A DNA stretch of 64,000 nt from Bacteroidales bacterium (GTDB lineage Bacteria; Bacteroidota; Bacteroidia; Bacteroidales; F082), in NCBI GenBank assembly GCA_017538795.1, contig JAFYIE010000051.1, forward strand, positions 1 to 64,000, written 5' to 3'. Each line of letters begins with the position of its first letter. Position 1 is the stretch's first letter. The notes under the pieces were generated by a model that was given only the letters and a program-made list of their open reading frames with translations, made no database searches and was not told the DNA's origin. This document shows positions 1 through 6,235 of this stretch, in pieces. A program made the position numbers and the translations under genes.

Positions 1-26
1 AAATAAATAAAAAATAAAATAAAACT

Positions 27-1802
27 ATGGCAGCAATTGGAAAAATCAGACAACACTATGGTATCTTAGTGATTATCATTGGTTTGGCTCTTTTAGCATT
101 TGTTTTGGGTGACTTGTTCAAAAGCACCAACAGAAGAAGACAGAACGACGTCGCAATAGTCAACGGCGACAAGATTTCTTATCAGGATTATGCAAACAGA
201 GCAGATCAGAACCTTCAGAATCAGAAGAGAATGTACGGCTCTTTGACAAACGACCAGTCGTTCAGCATCCGTCAGCAGACTCTCGACCAGATGATTAGAG
301 AAATCATCATGGAGAAAGAATTCAAGGCTCTCGGTCTTGCCGTTTCAACAGAAGAACTCACCGACCAGTTCCTCGGCGAGAACCCAAACAAATATGTTGT
401 ACAGAGCTTCACCGGCCAAGACGGTAAATTCGACAGAGAGATGTTGAAGAACTACATCAGCAACTTCGACAACTTCGATCATGAGACACAGGTGGCATGG
501 CTCAACTTCGAGAACGCCATCGCTGAAGACAGAATGAACACCAAGTATGAGAGCCTTCTCAAACACGGTTTCTATCTTCCTAAGAAACTCGCCGACCGTT
601 ACAACGAAAACAAGAACCTCAAGAGAACAGCCGAGGTTTACGCAGTCCGCTATATTTCAATCCCTGACTCAACAGTGGTTGTGACAGAACAGGACAACAA
701 GAAATATTTCGAGGAATACAGAACAAAATATCCTACCGACGCTACACGCGGCATCGACTACGTCATCTTCGAAGTCAAGCCTTCACAGGAAGACAGAGAC
801 GCAGCCAAGAACTATGTCGCTGACATGAAAGAAGGTCTCGCTGAGACAACAAACATCGCCAACTTCGTAGCATACAACTCCGACGCTCCATACGACAGCA
901 CATGGAGAAAAGCTTCAGAATATCCTGTCGAGCTTGAGACAGCTATCGCAGAGAACAACGTGGGCTTCGTTTACGGACCATACGAAAACAACGGCGCTTT
1001 CAACGTGGCAAGAATCATGGGCAAAGAGAAACGCAACGACACATTGTGGGCACAGGTGGCAGTTGTCGCACACGAGATAACAGCCAGCACAGCTACCGAT
1101 CAGGCAGTCTTCGCCGAAGTCAACAAGTTCGTTACAGAGAACAAGACAGCTGAACAGTTCAACGCGGCAGTCGAGGCTCAGGGCTTGAACAAACGTACAT
1201 ACCAGAACATCAGAAAGAACACCAACCGCATCGCAGGTATCAACAACCCACGCGAGATCGTGCGCTGGTCGTTCAACGATGACACCAAGATCGGTGACAT
1301 CTCAAATGTGTTCGAGCTTGAAAACATGTACGTCGTGGCAGTCCTCACCAAGATCGTTCCTGAAGGCTTCATTCCTTACGAAGACCTCATCGAGCGCAAC
1401 GCCGTTCAAATCAGAAAAGCGAAGAAAGGCGAGATTTTGGCAGAGAAAGCAAAGGCTTACGGCACTAACTACCAGAAGATGATCGACGAGCTCGGTGGCG
1501 AGAAGACAACCGTTGAGAACATCTCTATGGAAAGCCGTAGCTTCGGCAGCTTCGGTGTTGAAGAAAAGATTGGCGGCACAGCACTCGGTATGAAAGAAGA
1601 CGTTTATTCAGCACCTATCGAGGGCGGCAACGCAATGGCTATCGTTAAAGTCACAGGCACAACACCTGCAGGCACCACCGACTACGACGCCATCCGCAGA
1701 GAGTATGTGTCAAAGTTCAACAACGCCATCCTTAACGGCAATCCTTACTCAGCATTGCTCGACAAAGCAAAAGTAGAGAACAACGGAATTTTGTTCTTCT
1801 AA
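27..1802 (+). CDS. PpiD/SurA-like membrane-anchored periplasmic folding factor, parvulin domain apparently missing
   Basis: 591 residues. A short cytoplasmic N-terminus is followed by one membrane anchor (about residues 12-30) and a SurA-N-like helical chaperone region (about 36-200), so the bulk should lie in the periplasm and assist folding of exported proteins. The C-terminal half matches what I recall of the region after the parvulin domain in Bacteroidota PpiD (REIVRWSFND, IGDISNVFELENMYVVAVLT). Between YGPYENNGAFNVARI and that region I see no parvulin motifs such as the HIL strand or a GGDLG turn. Family members usually have about 700 residues, which fits loss of one domain of about 100. 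It is probably a chaperone without isomerase activity. The ATG is preceded by an A/T-only leader at the window edge. Family is secure; domain loss is inferred without an alignment. Confidence 0.85.
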   Translation: MAAIGKIRQHYGILVIIIGLALLAFVLGDLFKSTNRRRQNDVAIVNGDKISYQDYANRADQNLQNQKRMYGSLTNDQSFSIRQQTLDQMIREIIMEKEFKALGLAVSTEELTDQFLGENPNKYVVQSFTGQDGKFDREMLKNYISNFDNFDHETQVAWLNFENAIAEDRMNTKYESLLKHGFYLPKKLADRYNENKNLKRTAEVYAVRYISIPDSTVVVTEQDNKKYFEEYRTKYPTDATRGIDYVIFEVKPSQEDRDAAKNYVADMKEGLAETTNIANFVAYNSDAPYDSTWRKASEYPVELETAIAENNVGFVYGPYENNGAFNVARIMGKEKRNDTLWAQVAVVAHEITASTATDQAVFAEVNKFVTENKTAEQFNAAVEAQGLNKRTYQNIRKNTNRIAGINNPREIVRWSFNDDTKIGDISNVFELENMYVVAVLTKIVPEGFIPYEDLIERNAVQIRKAKKGEILAEKAKAYGTNYQKMIDELGGEKTTVENISMESRSFGSFGVEEKIGGTALGMKEDVYSAPIEGGNAMAIVKVTGTTPAGTTDYDAIRREYVSKFNNAILNGNPYSALLDKAKVENNGILFF

Positions 1803-1835
1803 TTTGAGACTTTAGTCGTTAGACTTTAGACTTTA

Positions 1836-1873
1836 GTTGAGGCGCCATTGCATGGCGCCTCAACTTTTTTTTT
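1836..1873 (+). terminator. Intrinsic terminator after the ppiD-like gene
   Basis: A perfect 13-bp stem (GTTGAGGCGCCAT, 1836-1848, with its complement 1852-1864) around a 3-base loop is followed by nine T. The GGCGCC core and TCAAC end recur in the weaker hairpin after hipT, so this terminator seems to be a member of a dispersed palindrome family. Confidence 0.85.
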
Positions 1874-1880
1874 AAAAATC

Positions 1881-1957
1881 TTCCATTTTATTGTGAATTT
1901 TTGTCTATTATTCACAATAAATTACTATTTTTGCAAAAATTTCACAATATAATGGAA
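1881..1957. promoter_or_regulatory. Putative HipB operator array over the hipBST promoter
   Basis: Three copies of the half-site TTCACAATA (or its complement) surround the promoter. 1881-1897 (TTCCATTTTATTGTGAA) is the inverted complement of 1941-1957 with one mismatch in 17. A third copy, TTCACAATAA at 1911-1920, is a perfect 10-bp inverted match to 1888-1897. The sites cover the -7 box (1926-1933) and the hipB start codon. HipB proteins are known to autoregulate through palindromic operators; assigning these sites to this HipB is inference. Confidence 0.6.
1926..1933 (+). promoter_or_regulatory. Promoter -7 element for hipBST
   Basis: TATTTTTG matches the Bacteroidota consensus TAnnTTTG and lies 18 bases before the hipB ATG, between two operator half-sites. 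No clear -33 box was identified. Confidence 0.6.
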
Positions 1958-2182
1958 AATAAAGAACAAATACGGATTGGGAAAATCATTCGTGACAGGC
2001 GTAAACAGCTCGGAGTTAACCAACAAACTTTGTCGGAATTGGCAGGTGTTGGAATAAACACATTGCTTGCTATTGAACGCGGCGAAGGCAACCCACAATT
2101 ATCAACTCTGCTTGCTGTTATCGATAGTTTAGGACTTCAGCTTGATATCAAATTAAAAACAATGAGCTATGAGACAGTGTAA
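1952..2182 (+). CDS. hipB: HipB-like XRE-family DNA-binding protein of a HipBST-type module
   Basis: 76 residues from the ATG at 1952. An upstream in-frame start at 1901 would lie inside the operator and -7 box, so it is rejected. One helix-turn-helix fills the protein (IGKIIRDRRKQLGVNQQTLS through ERGEGNPQLSTLLAVIDSLG), typical of HipB. It should dimerise on the operator at 1881-1957 and repress the module. Its end overlaps the next gene by 14 bases, which implies translational coupling. In canonical hipBA, HipB is the antitoxin; in described HipBST systems the small HipS protein has that role and HipB mainly represses. Confidence 0.85.
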   Translation: MENKEQIRIGKIIRDRRKQLGVNQQTLSELAGVGINTLLAIERGEGNPQLSTLLAVIDSLGLQLDIKLKTMSYETV

Positions 2183-2477
2183 AGTTTTTGTTAAAGACCG
2201 TGAAGCCGGACTTTTGATGGAGGCCAACAGCCGTTCGTACATATTCATTTATAACGAAGGATATGATGGTGAACCTGTTTGTTTAGCTATGCCTGTGCGT
2301 CAAGAGCCTTACTATTCAGAAAAGCTGTTCCCGTTTTTCTTCAATCTACTATCTGAAGGTGCCAATCGGGAGATACAGTCGCGTTTGTTTCATCTTGATG
2401 AAAACGATGATTTTGGCATTTTGCTTGCCACGGCGCAGACCGACACTATTGGTGCTGTAACTGTTAAACCAATTTAA
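2169..2477 (+). CDS. hipS: HipS-like protein: free-standing HipA N-terminal subdomain, probable antitoxin
   Basis: 102 residues matching the N-terminal subdomain of HipA kinases (the Couple_hipA region): KVFVKDREAGLLMEANSRSY, then YDGEPVCLAMPVRQEPY and a helix ending SEKLFPFFFNLLSEG. In HipA this is the first part of a single kinase; here it is a separate gene between hipB and the kinase. That order and size match the HipBST type, where HipS neutralises HipT. It overlaps hipB by 14 bases and the kinase starts two bases after its stop, so expression should be tightly coupled. Toxin-neutralising activity is inferred from the described system. Confidence 0.8.
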   Translation: MRQCKVFVKDREAGLLMEANSRSYIFIYNEGYDGEPVCLAMPVRQEPYYSEKLFPFFFNLLSEGANREIQSRLFHLDENDDFGILLATAQTDTIGAVTVKPI

Positions 2478-2479
2478 TT

Positions 2480-3481
2480 ATGGAAACTTTAAAATATTGT
2501 CCTTCGACATTAGCTGAGGGTTTTGATACATATTCACCCGCTGCCAGAAAAGTCTTGTTTGACGGTCGCAAAGTATCGCACATACTGAATTTTGACAGCC
2601 CCAATGGTGACAATTCTGATAATCAAGAGTTTGTGAAGCACGTGGGGCGCATTTCCCTTTCGGGAGTGCAGCCAAAAGCAGGCTTGTTGCTCGATGACAA
2701 AAACAACCTGGTAAAGCCGTCGGAAGGAGAAAGGTCGCATTATATCCTTAAACCTGCGCCTTTATCTTATTCTATGCTTGAAAAACGATTTTGTCCGGCA
2801 AACGAGCACTTGACCATGCAATTGGCGACTCAGGTTTATGGAATTGAGACCGCAGCCAATGCTATATGTTTTTTCAAAAACGGAGAGATGGCTTATATCA
2901 CAAAAAGATTTGACATTGCTTCTGACGGAACAAAATTTTTGCAGGAAGACTTTGCTTCTTTGGCGGGACTTAGCAAAGCCAACGGCGGCAGCGATTATAA
3001 ATACAGCAATTTAAGTTATGAAGAATGTGCCGAAATCATCCGCGATTATGTAAGAGCCTCCGTCATTGATATCTTGAAGTTCTTCAGGATTATTGTTTTT
3101 AATTATTTGACGCTTAACGACGACGCGCATTTGAAAAACTTTTCCTTGATCAACCGAGGTGAAGACGAGTATAGGCTTGCCCCTGCCTATGATTTGATTA
3201 ACACTGACTTGCATCTTCGTGAGCATAGAATTTTCGCTCTCGACAAAGGTTTGTTCAGGGAAGGAATGTCGTTTTCCGACATCAGAGGTGTTGAACGCAA
3301 AGATTTCGAAGAGTTTGGACGACGAATAGGATTGAATTCAAACCTTGTTGTTCATGAGATTGACAAATTCGCCACACCGCAAACTTTTGCCAAGACACTG
3401 ATTAACCGTTCTTTCCTGTCCGACAAACTGAAAAAAGACTATTGGAACGGCTTTGATTATCGCAGAAAAACTTTGGAGTAG
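2480..3481 (+). CDS. hipT: HipT-like serine/threonine kinase toxin
   Basis: 333 residues, close to described HipT and about 100 shorter than HipA because the N-terminal subdomain is the separate upstream gene. Visible kinase features are the Gly-loop RISLSGVQPKAGLLL with the pair S59/S61 (SLS, resembling the SIS autophosphorylation pair of HipT), ATP lysine K91 in YILKPAP, the catalytic loop NDDAHLKN (N213-N220, D214/D215) and the metal-binding D238 region in APAYDLI. All expected catalytic residues appear present, so the enzyme looks active. HipA phosphorylates glutamyl-tRNA synthetase and HipT tryptophanyl-tRNA synthetase; the target here is unknown. A palindrome-type terminator begins at its stop codon. 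Confidence 0.85.
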   Translation: METLKYCPSTLAEGFDTYSPAARKVLFDGRKVSHILNFDSPNGDNSDNQEFVKHVGRISLSGVQPKAGLLLDDKNNLVKPSEGERSHYILKPAPLSYSMLEKRFCPANEHLTMQLATQVYGIETAANAICFFKNGEMAYITKRFDIASDGTKFLQEDFASLAGLSKANGGSDYKYSNLSYEECAEIIRDYVRASVIDILKFFRIIVFNYLTLNDDAHLKNFSLINRGEDEYRLAPAYDLINTDLHLREHRIFALDKGLFREGMSFSDIRGVERKDFEEFGRRIGLNSNLVVHEIDKFATPQTFAKTLINRSFLSDKLKKDYWNGFDYRRKTLE

Positions 3482-3514
3482 AGACGTCACACTGTGTGGC
3501 GCCTCAACTTTTTT
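3481..3514 (+). terminator. Repeat-derived terminator hairpin after hipT
   Basis: GAGACGTCACAC (3481-3492) pairs imperfectly with GTGTGGCGCCTC (3494-3505), followed by CAAC and six T. The left arm reads GTAGAGACG including the hipT stop, linking it to the intragenic GTAGAGACG palindromes at 26.7 and 36.2 kb. The right arm GGCGCCTCAAC matches the terminator at 1836-1873. The roughly 215 bp from here to the higB promoter are AT-rich with no gene seen. Confidence 0.55.
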
Positions 3515-3732
3515 ATGCCACCAATAATATTGTATATCATAATCTCCCAGAATTTTCATTGTAACAACTTAAATATCAATATATTACACAATTGTTGATA
3601 ACTTTTTTGCTTTTCACCGGCTAATTCCAAACAGCTATGTAATTTTGCAACATAATATACTTATGTAAAAAACAATTTATTTTATATTTTAAAATATTTT
3701 TACTTTTTTATTCTGTTTTTCAAAATTATTTG

Positions 3733-3740
3733 TATCTTTG
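3733..3740 (+). promoter_or_regulatory. Promoter -7 element for higBA
   Basis: TATCTTTG, a perfect TAnnTTTG match, ends only eight bases before the higB ATG. The transcript should be leaderless or have a very short leader. Confidence 0.65.
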
Positions 3741-3748
3741 CAGGCGAT

Positions 3749-4048
3749 ATGAGAATAGTATCACATAGAAAACTGGTTGAATTTTATCAGGAGGAAGGAC
3801 ATGGGGACGCGCAAACGGCTCTCGAACGATGGTATGAAATTGCAGAAGCAGCCGACTGGAAAAACCTGTCGGACATAAAAGTTGATTTTCCCGCAACGGA
3901 TTATGTTGGAAATCAACGATATGTGTTCAACATCAAAGGAAACAACTATCGTCTCGTTGTGGTAATAAAATTTACAATCGGACATATATTCATCCGCTTT
4001 GTCGGAACTCATGCCGAATATGATAAAATCGACGCTAAAAACATATAG
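3749..4048 (+). CDS. higB: HigB-family type II toxin (mRNA interferase)
   Basis: 99 residues of the HigB_toxin family (RelE-like fold). Typical segments are an N-terminal helix LVEFYQEEGHGDAQTALERWY, then WKNLSDIKVDFPATDYVGNQRYVFNIKGNNYRLVV and a final strand IFIRFVGTHAEYDKID. Members cleave ribosome-bound mRNA. Toxin-first order with the XRE antitoxin downstream is characteristic of higBA. It has its own promoter, separate from hipBST about 270 bp upstream. The protein is full length with no disruption. Family assignment is by motif recognition; activity is inferred. Confidence 0.88.
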   Translation: MRIVSHRKLVEFYQEEGHGDAQTALERWYEIAEAADWKNLSDIKVDFPATDYVGNQRYVFNIKGNNYRLVVVIKFTIGHIFIRFVGTHAEYDKIDAKNI

Positions 4049-4057
4049 GAGGACAAA

Positions 4058-4420
4058 ATGAGCAAAGTGACAAAAGAACAATACGAGTTTGCGCTTCAAA
4101 GAATTGAGGAGCTGCTTCCTGTTGTAGATGACAACACTCCAGCCAACGACCGCAACGCTATCGAATTGACACTGATGTCGGAAACAGTCATCGAATATGA
4201 GAAAGAGCATTTCCCTATAGGGAAACCTACTGTTGCCCAGCTTATTGAACTTTCACTTGAAGACAAAAAAATGAGCCAGAAACAACTGGCTCAAGAGATT
4301 GGTGTAAGTCCTTCACGTATAAACGATTACGTTTCCGGTCGTGCTGAACCGACGTTGAAAATAGCACGTCTTCTCTGTCAAGTTCTTGGCATCACTCCTG
4401 CAGAAATGATGGGGTGCTAA
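4058..4420 (+). CDS. higA: HigA-family XRE antitoxin
   Basis: 120 residues with a helical, acidic N-terminal half (IEELLPVVDDNTPANDRNAIELTLM) that should bind HigB, and a C-terminal helix-turn-helix (MSQKQLAQEIGVSPSRINDYVSGRAEPTLKIARLL). It neutralises HigB and represses the pair. A consensus Shine-Dalgarno AGGAGG lies at 4047-4052, overlapping the higB stop codon and six bases from the ATG. Such strong sites are rare here and may keep antitoxin synthesis ahead of the toxin, whose transcript looks leaderless. It converges on the next gene with only six bases between stops. Confidence 0.88.
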   Translation: MSKVTKEQYEFALQRIEELLPVVDDNTPANDRNAIELTLMSETVIEYEKEHFPIGKPTVAQLIELSLEDKKMSQKQLAQEIGVSPSRINDYVSGRAEPTLKIARLLCQVLGITPAEMMGC

Positions 4421-4426
4421 TTACTT

Positions 4427-5548
4427 TTAGCACATCTCCAGCACCGCGTCAGTGACATACTTCAACTGCTCGTCGGTAAACTCGGTGTGGATTGGCAACG
4501 CCATCACGTGGTCGCAGAGATACTCGCAGACTGGGAAGTCACCTTTCTTGTAGCGAGGGTCGGCATAAGCTTTCTGCATGTGAAGAGCCACTGGATAGTA
4601 AATGGCGCATGCGATGCCTTTCGACTGCAGATGCTCCATCACCTTGGCGCGGTCTAAATTCTTCAAAACCACCACATACTGATGATAGACGTGATCAGTA
4701 AACGGAGCGGTCTTTGGAGTGATAATCTTATCTGTTTGTGCAAAAGCCTTCTCATAATATGCAGCCGCATACTGACGCGCCTTGATATATTCGTCGAGAT
4801 GTTTCAACTTGATATCGAGAACTGCCGCCTGGATAGCGTCGAGACGTGAGTTAACACCGACATAATCATGATAATAGCGAACTTTCATACCATGGTTGAC
4901 AACCACACGCATCATGTCTGCGAGAGCGTCGTCGTTGGTGAAGATAGCACCACCGTCGCCATAGCATCCGAGGTTCTTCGAAGGGAAGAACGAAGTGCAA
5001 CCGATGTTGCCGATAGTTCCCGACTTCTTCACTGTGCCGTCTTTAAATGTGTAATTTGCACCGATAGCCTGCGCATTGTCTTCAACAACATACAGATTAT
5101 GACGTTTAGCGATGTCCATGATGGCATCCATATTGGCGCACTGACCGAACAGATGCACCGGCACGATAGCTTTTGTGCGAGGAGTGATAGCACGCTCAAC
5201 AGCCTCAGGATCAATGCAATAAGTTTCCATATCAACGTCAACCACAACCGGAGTGAGACGCAGCAAAGCGACAACTTCCGCTGTGGCGATGAATGTGAAC
5301 GAAGTAGTGATAACCTCGTCGCCCGGTTTCAGACCTAGACCCATCATGGCAACCTGCAAAGCGTCGGTGCCGTTGGCGCAAGGAATCACGTGCTTCACGT
5401 TAAGATATTCCTGTAAATCTTCTTGAAATTTCTGTACGAAAGGACCGCCGATGAAGCCGCCAGTCGATAAAATCTGCTGGATTGAAGCATCCACCTCAGA
5501 TTTGATTTTGTTGTATTGACCAACAAGGTCAACCATTGGAATTTTCAT
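4427..5548 (-). CDS. DegT/DnrJ/EryC1/StrS-family PLP-dependent sugar aminotransferase (WbpE/FdtB-like)
   Basis: 373 residues, full length for the family. The PLP lysine is K191 in FFPSKNLGCYGDGG; D157 in VVEDNAQAIGA contacts the pyridine nitrogen; ANGTDALQVAM (58-68) is the phosphate-binding cup. These enzymes transfer an amino group from glutamate to a keto-sugar nucleotide for surface glycans. The sequence resembles WbpE/FdtB-type enzymes, but the exact sugar cannot be read. It stands alone, with higBA convergent downstream and a repeat-rich spacer upstream, so its glycan cluster lies elsewhere. Confidence 0.88.
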   Translation of the reverse strand: MKIPMVDLVGQYNKIKSEVDASIQQILSTGGFIGGPFVQKFQEDLQEYLNVKHVIPCANGTDALQVAMMGLGLKPGDEVITTSFTFIATAEVVALLRLTPVVVDVDMETYCIDPEAVERAITPRTKAIVPVHLFGQCANMDAIMDIAKRHNLYVVEDNAQAIGANYTFKDGTVKKSGTIGNIGCTSFFPSKNLGCYGDGGAIFTNDDALADMMRVVVNHGMKVRYYHDYVGVNSRLDAIQAAVLDIKLKHLDEYIKARQYAAAYYEKAFAQTDKIITPKTAPFTDHVYHQYVVVLKNLDRAKVMEHLQSKGIACAIYYPVALHMQKAYADPRYKKGDFPVCEYLCDHVMALPIHTEFTDEQLKYVTDAVLEMC

Positions 5549-5627
5549 AATTTTTTCAATTTTAAAAACGCAAAAATAATAAAATTCTTAAAAAATGTTC
5601 ACTTTTTTTTCATTTTTTTGATTTCCT

Positions 5628-5702
5628 GGTTCTTAGTCATCATTTTTCGGCTGCCACCTTCCTGCGGAAGCTGAAGGCCTTCAAAATTGATGACTAAGAA
5701 CC
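5628..5702. repeat. 70-bp palindromic intergenic element, copy 1
   Basis: Perfect 15-bp terminal inverted repeats (GGTTCTTAGTCATCA, 5628-5642, and its complement 5688-5702) enclose an inner CTTCC/GGAAG hairpin. Its reverse complement aligns with copies at 5719-5791 and 40364-40433, sharing TTAGTnATCAATT, GGTGGCAGC and AATGAnnACTAA. It lies in the 359-bp spacer 5549-5907, which otherwise shows only A/T-rich sequence and the rpmB promoter. Confidence 0.75.
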
Positions 5703-5718
5703 CATAACGAATTCCAAA

Positions 5719-5791
5719 AATCATTAGTCGTCAATTAGAGAGCCTCAGCGAGTGTAGCGAGGTGCCAGCTCGATAATGACGACTAATGATT
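5719..5791. repeat. 70-bp palindromic intergenic element, copy 2
   Basis: Perfect 15-bp inverted ends (AATCATTAGTCGTCA, 5719-5733, with 5777-5791). The interior (ATTAGAGA, GAGGTGCCAGCTCGA) is shared with the copy at 40364-40433. It lies 16 bases from copy 1 in opposite orientation. The fold is a long hairpin without a T-run, so it looks like a REP/MITE-type element more than a terminator. Confidence 0.75.
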
Positions 5792-5853
5792 GTAAAAATA
5801 TCTGGTTAAAAATTAATTTTTCAAAAAAAAGTTTTTCGTATCAAAAAAAGTTG

Positions 5854-5861
5854 TAATTTTG
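5854..5861 (+). promoter_or_regulatory. Promoter -7 element for rpmB
   Basis: TAATTTTG matches TAnnTTTG and lies 46 bases before the L28 start codon in an A/T-rich spacer. Confidence 0.55.
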
Positions 5862-5907
5862 CACTCCGTTTCGTAAAAGAAAATAAGAACAATAAAATAA
5901 TAGAAAA

Positions 5908-6150
5908 ATGTCAAGAATTTGTCAGATTACAGGTAAGAAGGTCATCAGTGGAAACAACGTTTCACACTCAAATAAGAAGACCAAGAGAACTTTCCAGCCT
6001 AACTTGAAGATCAAGAGATTCTATGTTCCGGAGTGGGATGAATGGGTTGTGTTGAAAGTTTCAGCAGCAGGTTTGCGCACCATCGACAAGAAGGGTGTCT
6101 ACCAAGCTATGGTTGACGCTGCAAAAGATGGTAATCTTAACCGCTGGTAA
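5908..6150 (+). CDS. rpmB: 50S ribosomal protein L28
   Basis: 80 residues with the L28 signature: N-terminal MSRICQITGKKVISGNNVSHSNKKTKRTFQPNL and a C-terminal half ending in KKGVYQAMVDAAKDG. It is a structural protein of the large ribosomal subunit and normal in length for Bacteroidota. In many relatives rpmB is followed by rpmG and a small basic gene; here a terminator follows at once and the next gene is a TonB receptor. It has its own promoter. Confidence 0.96.
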   Translation: MSRICQITGKKVISGNNVSHSNKKTKRTFQPNLKIKRFYVPEWDEWVVLKVSAAGLRTIDKKGVYQAMVDAAKDGNLNRW

Positions 6151-6165
6151 GATATGACTATTTAA

Positions 6166-6199
6166 AAAGAAGCCGTCTGAATCAAGGCGGCTTTTTTTG
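6166..6199 (+). terminator. Intrinsic terminator after rpmB
   Basis: AAGCCG and CGGCTT pair around a short A/T-containing loop, followed by seven T. It isolates rpmB from the TonB receptor gene. Confidence 0.75.
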
Positions 6200-6235
6200 T
6201 ATAATAAAAAAGCTAATTTGACGTTATAATAAGTC

